Shown in pieces: positions 41,535 through 52,848 of a stretch of DNA of 64,000 nucleotides. Numbering within the stretch: the stretch's first letter is position 1; the number at the start of each line of letters is the position of its first letter. Under the pieces are notes generated by a model. That model searched no databases, had not been told where the DNA came from, and saw only the letters and a list, made by a program, of their open reading frames with translations. This stretch comes from Burkholderiales bacterium (GTDB lineage: Bacteria; Pseudomonadota; Gammaproteobacteria; Burkholderiales; SHXO01). The stretch is from contig JADZGB010000001.1 of NCBI GenBank assembly GCA_020854105.1, positions 29,273 through 93,272 of the forward strand, given 5' to 3'. A program made the translations under genes and the position numbers.

Positions 41535-43433
41535 ATGATCACCCTGCGCAAGGTCACCCTTCAACGGGGCGCGAAGCGCTTGCTCGAGGACGTCGACCTC
41601 ACCATCCTCCCGCGCCAGAAGATCGGCGTAACCGGCGCGAACGGCTCCGGCAAGAGCAGCCTGCTTGCACTGCTGCGCGGGCAGCTGCATGCGGAGGCCG
41701 GCGACGTGGATATCCAGCCAGGTCTGCGCATGGCGCACGTGGCGCAGGAGACGCCGTCCTCCCCGGCTCGCGCCATCGAGTACGTGCTCGATGGTCACGT
41801 CGAACTGCGGCGCGTCGAGTGCGCGCTGCGCCAGGCGGAGCATGCGCGCGATCACGAGCGGGCCGCAGCCCTGCACGCCGAGTACGAGCAGCTCGACGGA
41901 TACAGCGCCCGGGCCCGGGCCGCTCGCATCCTGTCCGGTCTGGGCTTCGGCAACGCCGAGCTGGAGCGCCCGGTCGCCGAATTCTCCGGCGGATGGCGCA
42001 TGCGCCTGAACCTGGCGCAGGCGCTGCTCAGGCCTTCCGATGTCCTGCTGCTGGACGAACCGACGAATCACCTCGACCTCGATGCGGTGTTCTGGCTCGA
42101 GGACTGGCTGCGCCGCTACGACGGCACTGTGCTCCTGATCTCGCACGATCGCGAGTTCCTCGATGCCACGGTGGATTCGGTCTGCCATCTGGAAGCGCAG
42201 AGCCTGCGTCTGTACAAGGGGAACTACTCGGACTTCGAACGCCAGCGAGCAGCCTTCCTGGCCGGGCAGCAGGCGATGCACGAGAAGCAGCAGCGGCAGA
42301 TCGCCCACCTGCGCAGTTTCGTCGAGCGCTTCAGGGCCAAGGCCACCAAGGCGCGCCAGGCGCAGAGCCGCCTCAAAATGCTCGATCGCATGGACACGGT
42401 GGCCGCGGTCCACGTGGCCACGCCGTTCACGTTCTCGTTCCGTGCGCCGCGACCGGCGTCGAATGTCCTGCTCACGCTCGACCGGGCCGTGGTGGGCTAC
42501 GGCGATACAGCCGTCATCGACGCCGTGGAGATCACCCTGCTCCAGGGCGCGCGCATCGGCCTGCTCGGTGCGAACGGAGCGGGGAAGTCCACGCTCATGA
42601 AGATGCTGGCCGGCGAGATCGCCCCGCTGCACGGACAGCGCCGCGAGGGCAAGGGGCTGGCCATCGGCTACTTCGCCCAGCACCAGCTGGAGCAGCTGCG
42701 CGCCGACGAGACGCCGCTGCAGCACCTCATGCGCCTCGATCGTGCAGCGCGCGAGCAGGATCTGCGCGACTACCTAGGCGGGTTCGACTTTCGCGGCGGT
42801 GTGGCGGATGCGCCGGTCGGGCGCTTCTCCGGAGGCGAGCGCGCGCGCCTGACACTGGCCCTGCTGATCTGGCGTCGCCCCAATCTGCTTCTTCTGGACG
42901 AGCCGACCAACCACCTCGATCTGGAGATGCGCGAAGCGCTCAGCCTCGCGCTGCAGGACTACGAGGGCGCTATGGTGGTGGTCTCGCATGACCGCCATCT
43001 GTTGCGCACCTGTGCGGACGAGCTGATGCTGGTAGATGGCGGCCGGCTGACGCAGTTCGACGGCGACCTCGACGATTATCGCGAGTGGCTGGCGCGCCGG
43101 CGGCGCGAGCAGGATCAGCCTGAGGAGGAGGGCAGCGGCCCCGTCGCGCTATCCCGGCGTGAGCAGCGACGCCAGGAGGCGGAAGCACGCAACCGCGCAG
43201 CCGGGCAGCGCCGGCCGCTGGAGCAGGCGCTACGTGCGCTCGACAAGGAATTGCTGGCGCTCGGTCAACGCAAGGCAGCGCTTGAAAGCCGGCTGGCCGA
43301 GCCCGATATCTACGCTCCCGACAAACGCGATGCGCTGAAGGCGGCCCTGCTGGAACAATCGCAGGTGAACGCCAGATTAACGCAGGCAGAAGACCGGTGG
43401 CTAGAGCTGCAGGGCCAGCTGGAGAGCCTGTAG
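41535..43433 (+). CDS. yheS: ABC-F ATPase, YheS-like
   Basis: The 632-residue protein has two ABC domains and no membrane segment, so it acts on ribosomes rather than in transport. Domain 1 has GANGSGKS (residues 34-41), signature [10 protein letters not shown] (about 150) and [13 protein letters not shown] (about 171). Domain 2 has GANGAGKS (near 346), [14 protein letters not shown] and [14 protein letters not shown] linker with the Arg/Lys-rich [15 protein letters not shown] lies between them, and a C-terminal coiled coil ends the protein. The linker and length fit YheS. It follows the tRNA cluster. Confidence 0.92.
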   Translation: MITLRKVTLQRGAKRLLEDVDLTILPRQKIGVTGANGSGKSSLLALLRGQLHAEAGDVDIQPGLRMAHVAQETPSSPARAIEYVLDGHVELRRVECALRQAEHARDHERAAALHAEYEQLDGYSARARAARILSGLGFGNAELERPVAEFSGGWRMRLNLAQALLRPSDVLLLDEPTNHLDLDAVFWLEDWLRRYDGTVLLISHDREFLDATVDSVCHLEAQSLRLYKGNYSDFERQRAAFLAGQQAMHEKQQRQIAHLRSFVERFRAKATKARQAQSRLKMLDRMDTVAAVHVATPFTFSFRAPRPASNVLLTLDRAVVGYGDTAVIDAVEITLLQGARIGLLGANGAGKSTLMKMLAGEIAPLHGQRREGKGLAIGYFAQHQLEQLRADETPLQHLMRLDRAAREQDLRDYLGGFDFRGGVADAPVGRFSGGERARLTLALLIWRRPNLLLLDEPTNHLDLEMREALSLALQDYEGAMVVVSHDRHLLRTCADELMLVDGGRLTQFDGDLDDYREWLARRRREQDQPEEEGSGPVALSRREQRRQEAEARNRAAGQRRPLEQALRALDKELLALGQRKAALESRLAEPDIYAPDKRDALKAALLEQSQVNARLTQAEDRWLELQGQLESL

Positions 43434-43530
43434 AATCGCGCGCGGTTCGGGGCCGGCATGGAACTCGCGACCATGCCGCGGTTCCAATGTGCGGTTTTCA
43501 CTAAATTTTGCTCTGGGAGCGAATGGTTCT

Positions 43531-44433
43531 ATGAAGCGTGTCTTCCTGTTCCTGATGACCAACCTGGCCGTCGTGGTGGTGCTGAGCATCACCGCGAGCC
43601 TCCTCGGGGTCAATCGCTTCCTGACCGAGAACGGCCTGAACTTCGGCGCCTTGCTCGTCTTCGCGGCGCTGTTCGGCTTTGGCGGATCCTTCATCTCGCT
43701 GTTGATGTCGAAGTGGATCGCGAAGCGCTCCACGGGTGCTCATGTCATCACGCAACCTTCCAACGCGGTCGAGCAGTGGCTGATCGAGACCGTGCGCCGC
43801 CAGGCGCAGCAGGCCAAGATCGGCATGCCGGAGGTGGCGATCTACGACGCCCCCGAGATCAATGCTTTCGCCACCGGTGCCAACCGCAACAACGCGCTCG
43901 TGGCGGTGAGCACGGGACTGCTCAACAACATGTCGCGCGAGGAGGCGGAGGCGGTGCTGGCGCACGAGGTCAGCCACGTCGCCAATGGCGACATGGTGAC
44001 GCTCACGCTGATCCAGGGTGTGGTGAACACCTTCGTCATCTTCATCGCCCGCGTCGTCGGCTACTTCGTCGATCGCGTCCTGCTCAAGAACGAGAACGGC
44101 CATGGCGTCGGCTTCTACGTGACCACCATCGTCGCGGAGATTGCCCTGGGCATCCTGGCCTCCATCATCGTGATGTGGTTCAGCCGCCAGCGCGAGTTTC
44201 GAGCCGACGCCGGTGGTGCACGGCTTGCGAGCCGCGACAAGATGATCGCCGCACTGCAAAGGCTCAAGGCCAACTACGAGCCCTCCACGCTGCCCGATGC
44301 CACCAAGGCCTTCGGCATCTCTGGCGTGAGCAAGAGCGGGCTGGCCCGGCTGTTCATGAGCCATCCGCCGCTCGACGAGCGCATCGGCGTGCTGCGCAGC
44401 GGCAGCGCCGGATCCGGAGTGCGCGTGCGCTGA
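43531..44433 (+). CDS. htpX: Membrane zinc protease HtpX
   Basis: HtpX degrades misfolded inner-membrane proteins. The 300-residue protein has two N-terminal membrane segments (about 4-30 and 35-58), the zinc motif HEVSH (H145, E146, H149), two further membrane segments (about 155-220) and the third ligand in [13 protein letters not shown]. The start [15 protein letters not shown] is the standard HtpX start, with GGGAG about 14 bases upstream. A terminator follows. Confidence 0.96.
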   Translation: MKRVFLFLMTNLAVVVVLSITASLLGVNRFLTENGLNFGALLVFAALFGFGGSFISLLMSKWIAKRSTGAHVITQPSNAVEQWLIETVRRQAQQAKIGMPEVAIYDAPEINAFATGANRNNALVAVSTGLLNNMSREEAEAVLAHEVSHVANGDMVTLTLIQGVVNTFVIFIARVVGYFVDRVLLKNENGHGVGFYVTTIVAEIALGILASIIVMWFSRQREFRADAGGARLASRDKMIAALQRLKANYEPSTLPDATKAFGISGVSKSGLARLFMSHPPLDERIGVLRSGSAGSGVRVR

Positions 44434-44460
44434 TCGGCGGCGGCGTCAGACACGACAGGG

Positions 44461-44488
44461 AACGCCGGGAACCCTCCCGGCGTTTTTT
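44461..44488 (+). terminator. Intrinsic terminator of htpX
   Basis: AACGCCGGGA, a short loop and its complement TCCCGGCGTT form a GC-rich stem followed by a run of seven T residues, 28 bases after the htpX stop. Confidence 0.92.
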
Positions 44489-44777
44489 TCGAGGCAGTCG
44501 GTGAACGCCGGAGTCGATCGCGGAACCGGCGGCGCACGAAACCGGTGGCGCGTTGCTGGACGCGGGCTACAGGGCGCGTCATCCGGCGTGGGCCGGACAC
44601 CGATCGCGATGCTCTGGCGCCGGTGGCACGGAAGGTGCCTGTCCCCGGATCCATTCCGACGGGCGGCTCCGCATGCTCCTTCCGGGTGAACCCGGGAATC
44701 GAGGCCGCCTGAGCCGGACCGCACTGGCCTATCCGGACTGCATCGATGCAATTCCTTCCAGCTTCGAGAACGCGCAC
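44489..44777. other. 289-bp intergenic region
   Basis: No gene is recognised. A short stem GGCAC-GGAA-GTGCC near 44628 is followed by a CTGTCCCC motif that resembles repetitive extragenic elements, but only one copy is visible. The HDOD gene promoter probably lies here. Confidence 0.35.
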
Positions 44778-45683
44778 ATGAGCGACGCTGCTGCCGTCAG
44801 CGGGAAATCGCTCGCCTATCGCTTCTTCCAGGACATCGCACTCGACCTCTCGCGCAAGGAACTGAAGTTTCCGACCTTTCTCGATGCCGCCCTGCGCGTG
44901 CGCCTGGTGGTCAGCAAGCAGGACGCGAGTTCCAGCGAGGTGGCCCATGCGGTGCGCGGCGAGCCGCTGCTGTCGGCGCGAGTCGTGTCGATGGCCAACA
45001 GCGTCGCGGTGAACCCATCGGGCAAGAGCATCACGGACGTGAAGAACGCCGTGCTGATGATCGGGCAGAACTCCGTGCGCAGTCTCGCGGCGTCGCTCGC
45101 CATCGCCCAGATCGCGCAGGCCAAGGCGCTCGAGCCCTTCGCCGAGGAATGCCGCCAGGTCTGGGAGCACAGCATGGAGGTCGGCGCGCTCGCGTTCGTG
45201 CTGGCGCGACGGCGTGGCAAGGTCGACCCCGAGGAGGCCTTGTTCGCCGGGCTGGTGCATGATCTGGGCCACTTCTACCTGCTCTACCGCGCCACCCAGT
45301 TTCCGGATGTGATGGCGGGAGATCGCGCGGAACTGCATGGGCTCATCCACGAATGGCATCCGGGTATCGGCGCTGCCCTGCTGCAGAATCTGGGCATGTC
45401 CGAGCGACTGGTCCGCGCCGTGGACGAACACGAACTGCGGATCGCGCCCGTCGGAGAGGCACTCACCGAGATCCTGATGCTGGCCGACCGCTGCTCCACC
45501 CGGCACGGCGTGGCGCCGCTGCCCGGACACATGCGGCTGGAGGGCGAGGCCGCGGCCGAAAGCCCGGACGAGGAGGCCGCGCGCGCACTGCTCGGTGAAG
45601 CCGGTGAGGAGGTGCGCTCGCTGCTCGACGTCCTGCGTGGAAGCAGGACGTCGGGCGCGGGCGCGAAGCGCGTGCCGGTCTAG
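44778..45683 (+). CDS. HDOD-domain signalling protein
   Basis: The 301-residue protein consists of an HDOD domain (about residues 20-230), a degenerate HD-type phosphohydrolase module used in bacterial signalling. FAGLVHDLGHFYLLY retains the HD pair and VDEHEL is a later family element. PLLSARVVSMANS is the usual N-terminal block. It stands alone behind htpX. ATG 44778 gives the normal family start. Output partner unknown. Confidence 0.88.
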   Translation: MSDAAAVSGKSLAYRFFQDIALDLSRKELKFPTFLDAALRVRLVVSKQDASSSEVAHAVRGEPLLSARVVSMANSVAVNPSGKSITDVKNAVLMIGQNSVRSLAASLAIAQIAQAKALEPFAEECRQVWEHSMEVGALAFVLARRRGKVDPEEALFAGLVHDLGHFYLLYRATQFPDVMAGDRAELHGLIHEWHPGIGAALLQNLGMSERLVRAVDEHELRIAPVGEALTEILMLADRCSTRHGVAPLPGHMRLEGEAAAESPDEEAARALLGEAGEEVRSLLDVLRGSRTSGAGAKRVPV

Positions 45684-45687
45684 TCGA

Positions 45688-46503
45688 TCACACGCCCAGT
45701 TTCGCGGCCAGATCGAGGAAGGACGACGCGGCGACGTCCACCGACACGGTGGGGCCCGGTTCGCCGGTGCTGGGACCGAACTCGTTCACCTGCGCCACGT
45801 GCGCCGTGCGCAGGCCGCAACCGGTAGCGGCCTCGAGGTCGTTGCTGTGAGCCGCGACCATCATCACCTGGGCGGGCTTCAGTCCGAAGGACTCGGCAGC
45901 AGTGAGGTACACGACCGGCTTGGGCTTGTAATCGCGTGCGACCTCTGCACCCAGGATCGCGTCCCAGCGGAAGTCGTTGCGCCGTGCCAGATCCACCATG
46001 AGCGAGATGTTGCCATTGGAGCACGGTGCCAGCAGATACCTGCTGCGCAGGCGGCGCAGTCCCTCGGTGGCGTCCGGCCAGCCATCGAGGCGGTGCCAGG
46101 CGAGATTGAGGTCCTCCAGCACCGCTTCCTCGACCTTCTCCAGGCCGAAGCGCGGGCGGATCCGTTCCAGCATGCGGCGGTGGATCACGTCCAGGCGCGA
46201 GAACGGAATGCGTCCCGTGCGCACTTCTTCCATCCCGGGCTGGTACTCGGCGCGCCAGGCATCGGCGAACTCCAGCCAGTTCAGCGTGTAACCGAGGGGC
46301 GCGAGGATGCGCTCGGATTCGCGCGCCACACCGGTGCGCCAGTCCACCACCGTGCCGAAAACGTCGAATATCAGCGCCTTCACGTCCTGCATAGGGTCCT
46401 CTTTCCTGTCTGTCTGCGCGTGACCCGGCAATACGCGCGTGATCGCCGCGGCCCCCAGGACTGCCGCTGAGGCAGTGCGCAAGAAATTTCTGCGGGTAGT
46501 CAT
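45688..46503 (-). CDS. Haloacid dehalogenase type II-like hydrolase with Tat signal
   Basis: The 271-residue protein has a HAD fold: nucleophile Asp47 in LIFDVFGT, motif II CSNGN, motif III Lys in DYKPKP and motif IV acidic residues near MVAAHSNDLEAA. The pattern matches L-2-haloacid dehalogenases, which hydrolyse 2-halo acids. Residues 1-30 form a twin-arginine signal (RRNFLRTAS, hydrophobic core, HAQ cut), unusual for this usually cytoplasmic family. An internal Met38 could give a cytoplasmic form. It is divergent from the SDR gene. Confidence 0.85.
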   Translation of the reverse strand: MTTRRNFLRTASAAVLGAAAITRVLPGHAQTDRKEDPMQDVKALIFDVFGTVVDWRTGVARESERILAPLGYTLNWLEFADAWRAEYQPGMEEVRTGRIPFSRLDVIHRRMLERIRPRFGLEKVEEAVLEDLNLAWHRLDGWPDATEGLRRLRSRYLLAPCSNGNISLMVDLARRNDFRWDAILGAEVARDYKPKPVVYLTAAESFGLKPAQVMMVAAHSNDLEAATGCGLRTAHVAQVNEFGPSTGEPGPTVSVDVAASSFLDLAAKLGV

Positions 46504-46612
46504 AATCCTCTCTTATTATCCGCCGCGGATCGCACGGCGGGCGTCACGATACAGGAAGAATCGGGGAGCGGCCGGACGGTATCCGGACGCTGGCGTCCAC
46601 AGGGGGGGCTGC

Positions 46613-47413
46613 ATGCGGCTGCAGGACAAGATCGCACTGGTGGTGGGGGCGGGACAGACCCCAGGAGAGGGCATTGGCAACGGGCGCGCCACCGCCTTGC
46701 GCTTCGCTCAGGAAGGCGCGCGCGTGCTCGCGCTGGACTGCAATCTGGAGTCGGCGGCCCAGACCGCGCAGATGATCGCGGCGGCGGGCGGAGAGTGCGT
46801 CCCACTGGAAGCCGACGTGACGCGCGAGGAGACGCTCGGAGCGGCCGTGCACTTCGCGGTGCAGCGATGGGGCCGGGTCGACATCCTGCACAACAACGTC
46901 GGCGTCAGCGTTGCCGGTGGAGACAGGCGGCTCCAGGATCTGGACGAGGCGACCTTCGATCGCCTCAGCGCGATCAACCTGCGCGGGACGATCATGGCAT
47001 GCAAGCACGTGGTCCCGGTCATGCGCCGGCAGGGCCGCGGTGCGATCGTGAACGTCTCCTCGATCGCGGCCTGGGCCCACTACCCTCTGGTGGTGTACAA
47101 GGCGACGAAAGCGGCCATGATCGCCTTCACCCAGCAGCTCGCCCTCGAGAACGCCGAATTCGGAGTGCGTGCCAACGCCATCCTGCCAGGGCTCATCGAC
47201 ACGCCCATGGCGATCGAGGGCCGTGTCCGGAACTGGCACAGAACGCGCGAGGAGATCGTCGCCGAGCGTGATGCCCAGGTCCCGCTCCGACGGCGCATGG
47301 GAAGCGCCTGGGACGTGGCGAACGCGGCCCTGTTTCTTGCCTCGGACGAGGCAGGATTCATCACCGGCGTCTCGCTGCCCGTGGATGGGGGCGCGCTCGT
47401 GAAGGTCGGATAG
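46613..47413 (+). CDS. SDR family oxidoreductase
   Basis: The 266-residue NAD(P)-dependent dehydrogenase has an N-terminal glycine motif (VVGAGQTPGEGIGNGRA, slightly extended), LHNNVG, the catalytic Ser in VNVSS and Tyr162/Lys166 in YKATK. The C-terminal FITGVSLPVDGG is typical. Substrate unknown. Its promoter region is shared with the divergent HAD gene. Confidence 0.92.
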   Translation: MRLQDKIALVVGAGQTPGEGIGNGRATALRFAQEGARVLALDCNLESAAQTAQMIAAAGGECVPLEADVTREETLGAAVHFAVQRWGRVDILHNNVGVSVAGGDRRLQDLDEATFDRLSAINLRGTIMACKHVVPVMRRQGRGAIVNVSSIAAWAHYPLVVYKATKAAMIAFTQQLALENAEFGVRANAILPGLIDTPMAIEGRVRNWHRTREEIVAERDAQVPLRRRMGSAWDVANAALFLASDEAGFITGVSLPVDGGALVKVG

Positions 47414-47437
47414 CGCCGAGCTGCCCGAACCTGGATC

Positions 47438-47640
47438 CTATCTCGCGCAGGCGTCCAGGGACTGCTCGAAGCGCCATGCATCGCGCACGATCCGCTCGAT
47501 GTCGGTGAACTTGGCGCACTTACCGATTCGCCGACCTGGATGAACGAGGCGAAGTGCATCACCGCGTCGATGGCATGGGCCCCGGACAGCGAATCGGGCG
47601 CCGCCGCATTGCCCATCTCCCCGTGCACGGACCCGGCACG
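47438..47640 (-). pseudogene. galE remnant (UDP-glucose 4-epimerase), internal deletion
   Basis: The minus strand encodes HAIDAVMHFASFIQVGES, the GalE segment around residues 75-95, and then switches frame directly to AKFTDIERIVRDAWRFEQ, the end of GalE, before a stop at 47438. The roughly 240 codons between are missing, and there is no intact start. It is a decayed fragment lying between the SDR and quinone oxidoreductase genes. Confidence 0.6.
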
Positions 47641-47681
47641 GGCCTGTGAGAAAATGGCGCCGTTCGAAACCGGAGAGGCAG

Positions 47682-48656
47682 ATGCCAAGAGCAATCGTGA
47701 TGCGGATCCCTGGCGGTCCCGAGGTGCTGAAGGTGGAGGAGGTGTCCGTCGGGGAACCAGGTGCCGGGCAGGCGCGCCTGCGCCAGACCGGCGTGGGCGT
47801 GAACTTCCACGACATCTACGTGCGCAGCGGACTGTACAAGACGCTGCCGCTTCCCGGCATTCCCGGCCTCGAGGCAGTGGGTGTGGTGGAGGCGGTAGGT
47901 CCCGGGGTGACGCAGGTCAATCCCGGTGACCGGGTGGGTTACATCACGCGCGGCTATGGCGGGTATGCGGCGGCTCGCCTGATCGACGCGGACGTGCTCA
48001 TCAAGCTGCCCGCGGCGATCGATGACCGCACTGCTGCGGCGACGCTGCTGCGCGGCCTGACGGCGCAGATGCTGGTGCACCACGTGCACCGGGTCGCCCC
48101 GGGCATGACCGTCCTGGTGCACGCCGCCGCGGGCGGAGTGGGGCGCCTGCTGGCGCAGTGGGCTCATCATCTGGGTGCGACGGTGATCGGCACGGCGGGC
48201 AGCGAGGACAAGGTCCGCATCGCCCGCGATTCCGGCTGTGACCATGTCATCCAGTACCGCAGCGAGAACTTCGTCGAGCGCGTGCACGCCATCACCGGTG
48301 GACGCGGCGTGGACGTTGCCTACGACGCAGTGGGCAAGGACACCTTCATGGGCTCGATGACCTGTCTCGCGCGACTCGGCCACATGGTGAACTACGGGCA
48401 GGCGTCCGGCCCGGTCGAGCCGATCGAGTTGTCGCTGCTGTTCCAGAAGTCGAACTCGGTGACGCGCCCGGCGGTGTTCCACTACCTGGAGGATCGGCCA
48501 CGTCGCGACCAGATGACCGCGTCGCTGTTCGACGCGCTGACGCGGGGCATCATCACGCCCGGGACGATCCACGAGTACCGCTTCGAAGAGGTAGGCCAGG
48601 CGCAGCAGGACATGGAGGACCGCAATACGGCTGGGGCGGTGATCCTCACGGTGTAA
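47682..48656 (+). CDS. NADPH:quinone oxidoreductase family (MDR)
   Basis: The 324-residue protein is a zinc-free medium-chain dehydrogenase: GVNFHDIYVRSGLYK, GLEAVGVVEAVGPGV and the cofactor motif VHAAAGGVGRLLAQWA. It probably reduces quinones with NADPH. ATG 47682 is preferred because GGAGAGG is seven bases upstream. Confidence 0.9.
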   Translation: MPRAIVMRIPGGPEVLKVEEVSVGEPGAGQARLRQTGVGVNFHDIYVRSGLYKTLPLPGIPGLEAVGVVEAVGPGVTQVNPGDRVGYITRGYGGYAAARLIDADVLIKLPAAIDDRTAAATLLRGLTAQMLVHHVHRVAPGMTVLVHAAAGGVGRLLAQWAHHLGATVIGTAGSEDKVRIARDSGCDHVIQYRSENFVERVHAITGGRGVDVAYDAVGKDTFMGSMTCLARLGHMVNYGQASGPVEPIELSLLFQKSNSVTRPAVFHYLEDRPRRDQMTASLFDALTRGIITPGTIHEYRFEEVGQAQQDMEDRNTAGAVILTV

Positions 48657-48664
48657 CCGGCGCG

Positions 48665-48739
48665 TGGCCCCCCCGACAGGAATCGAACCTGTATCTAGCG
48701 CTTAGGAGGCGCTCGTTCTATCCATTGAACTACGGGGAG
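48665..48739 (-). tRNA. tRNA-Arg(CCT)
   Basis: The minus strand folds with acceptor CTCCCCG/CGGGGGG (one G-T pair), anticodon CCT in loop CTCCTAA, TTCGATT T-loop and encoded CCA. Intact. Confidence 0.94.
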
Positions 48740-48841
48740 AGGGAGCGCATTCTACCTGCTTCGTCCGCCGCGTTTTACGCGCGGCCCCGTCCCCGCGCCG
48801 GCGCCGCGTAGAATGGCGCCCTCGTTCGATTCCGCTCTCCC

Positions 48842-50746
48842 ATGCCGCTTCTCACCCTGCAGCAGGTCAGCCTGGCCTTCGGGCACGTGCCGCTGCTCGA
48901 TCGCGTCGATCTGGTTGTCGAGCCCGGCGACAGGATTGCGCTGATCGGACGCAACGGCACCGGCAAGAGCAGCCTGCTCGGGATTCTCTCCGGCGCGCAG
49001 CGCCCCGACGACGGCGAGGTGTGGTGCAAGCCCGATCTGCGACTTGCCTACGTCGCGCAGGAGCCGCCGCTCGATCCGGGACACACGGTGTTCGAGGCCA
49101 CTGCCGAGGGACTCGGCAATGCGCGTGAACTGCTGTCGCGCTACGAGGGCGTGGCGCACGCACTGGAAGCAGCACCCGCCGATACCGGCCTGCTGGCGCA
49201 ACTCGCCGAACTGAGTGCCCGTCTGGACACGAGCGGCGGCTGGGTGCTGAAGTCGCGCGTGGACCAGGTGCTGTCGCGGCTGCAGCTGCCTGCGCACGCG
49301 CAGGTCGGCACGCTGTCCGGGGGACAGAAGAAGCGCGTGGCGCTGGCGCGGGCCCTGGTGATCGAGCCGGAGCTGATGCTGCTCGACGAGCCGACCAACC
49401 ATCTGGACATCGATTCCATCCGCTGGCTGGAGGAACTGCTGGTCGCCTACGGCGGGGCGCTGCTGTTCGTCACGCACGACCGGGCATTCCTGGACCACGT
49501 CGCGAACCAGGTGCTGGAGCTCGACCGCGGGCATCTCGCCGCCTACCCGGGCAGCTATGCCGCGTACCGCCAGCGCAAGGCCGAGCAGCTCGCCAACGAG
49601 CAGCTCGCCAGTGACAAGTTCGACAAGCTGCTCGCCCAGGAAGAGGCGTGGATCCGTCGCGGGGTGGAGGCGCGGCGCACGCGCGAGCAGTGGCGCATTC
49701 GCCGGCTCGAGGATCTGCGGACCCAGCGCGCCGCGCGGCGCGAGCGCATCGGCAACGCCAGCATCAGCGTGGACGAGGGCGAGCGTTCGGGCAAGCTCGT
49801 CGTCGAACTCATGCACGTGTGCAAGACCTTCGACAGCAATGCGGTGGTGCGCGACTTCTCCATCCGCATCATGCGCGGCGACAAGGTCGGCTTCATAGGC
49901 CCGAATGGAGCGGGCAAGACCACGCTGCTCAAGCTCATTCTCGGCGAGCTGCAGCCGGATTCGGGAACGGTGCGCGCCGGGGGGCGGCTGAGCGTCGCGT
50001 ACTTCGACCAGTTCCGCAGCCAGCTCGACGACGAGGCGAGCGTGCTCGACACGGTGGGGCAGGGCTCGGACTACGTGGAGGTGGGCGGCGAGAGCAAGCA
50101 CGTGATGAGCTATCTCGGCGACTTCCTGTTCTCGCCGCAGCGCGTGCGCTCTCCGGTGAAGTCGCTGTCCGGGGGCGAGCGCAACCGGCTGCTGCTGGCG
50201 CGGCTGTTCACCAGGCCGGCCAACGTGCTGGTGCTCGACGAGCCGACCAACGACCTCGACATCGAGACCCTCGAGCTGCTCGAGGAGTTGCTGCAGGGCT
50301 ATGCCGGCACGGTGCTCCTGGTCAGCCACGACCGCAGCTTCCTGGACAACGTGGTGACGCAGGTCATCGCCTGGGACGGCGACGGCAGGTGGATCGAGAA
50401 TCCCGGCGGCTACGAGGAGTGGTCGCGCGTGCAGCAGCTGCGCGCGGCGCAACGGGCGCAGCCGGCGCCGGCGCACGAGCAGCGCAGATCCGCGCCGGCA
50501 CCCGCGCGTGCGGGCCGTCCGACAAGGCTCAGCTTCAAGGAGACGAAGGAACTCGAATCCCTGCCCGGGCGCATGGAGTCCCTGGAGAGCGAGCAGAAGC
50601 AGCTCGGAGAGCGGCTCGCCGACCCGGAGCTGTACCGGGCCGACCCCGAGGAGGTCAGGCGCTCGAAGGCCCGCTACGAACAGATCGAGGACGAACTGCT
50701 GCTTGCCCTGGAGCGGTGGACCGAGCTGGAAGGCAGGCAACGATGA
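48842..50746 (+). CDS. uup: ABC-F ATPase Uup
   Basis: The 634-residue protein has two ABC domains: GRNGTGKSS (36-44), LSGGQKKRVALARAL and [12 protein letters not shown] in the first, GPNGAGKTT (near 352), LSGGERNRLLLARLF and LDEPTNDLDIE in the second. The C-terminal 80 residues form the coiled coil typical of Uup (TRLSFKETKELESLPGRMES). Uup acts on ribosomes and limits precise excision of transposons. A -10-like TAGAAT lies about 30 bases upstream. Confidence 0.95.
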   Translation: MPLLTLQQVSLAFGHVPLLDRVDLVVEPGDRIALIGRNGTGKSSLLGILSGAQRPDDGEVWCKPDLRLAYVAQEPPLDPGHTVFEATAEGLGNARELLSRYEGVAHALEAAPADTGLLAQLAELSARLDTSGGWVLKSRVDQVLSRLQLPAHAQVGTLSGGQKKRVALARALVIEPELMLLDEPTNHLDIDSIRWLEELLVAYGGALLFVTHDRAFLDHVANQVLELDRGHLAAYPGSYAAYRQRKAEQLANEQLASDKFDKLLAQEEAWIRRGVEARRTREQWRIRRLEDLRTQRAARRERIGNASISVDEGERSGKLVVELMHVCKTFDSNAVVRDFSIRIMRGDKVGFIGPNGAGKTTLLKLILGELQPDSGTVRAGGRLSVAYFDQFRSQLDDEASVLDTVGQGSDYVEVGGESKHVMSYLGDFLFSPQRVRSPVKSLSGGERNRLLLARLFTRPANVLVLDEPTNDLDIETLELLEELLQGYAGTVLLVSHDRSFLDNVVTQVIAWDGDGRWIENPGGYEEWSRVQQLRAAQRAQPAPAHEQRRSAPAPARAGRPTRLSFKETKELESLPGRMESLESEQKQLGERLADPELYRADPEEVRRSKARYEQIEDELLLALERWTELEGRQR

Positions 50747-50877
50747 AGTCGGCGGGGGTCGGCTGACGGCAGCGGCATCGTCCCGGCGACGGCACTCGAT
50801 CCCGCTCCCGAGGGAGGCACGCGGCCTGCGGACCACTGCTGTGCTAGACTCCGCGACCCCCAGCTCGGCACCACCCC

Positions 50878-52701
<1,824 letters not shown>

Positions 52702-52848
52702 CCCTGACCCCTCTGGCAGGAGAGTGTCCCGGAGCGGCCCTGGGCACGGAGCCCCTGCCATGATCCATGCCATCGTACGGGCGCCGCTTGCGCCGCCCCC
52801 GGCTGCGCTTCCGGCGCCCGGGCCCACCCCGGGCGCTATACTCCGCGC

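Noticed and set aside
44621..44655. REP-like element (GTGCCTGTCCCC motif with small stem)
   Set aside because: Only one copy is visible in the window, so repetitiveness cannot be shown.
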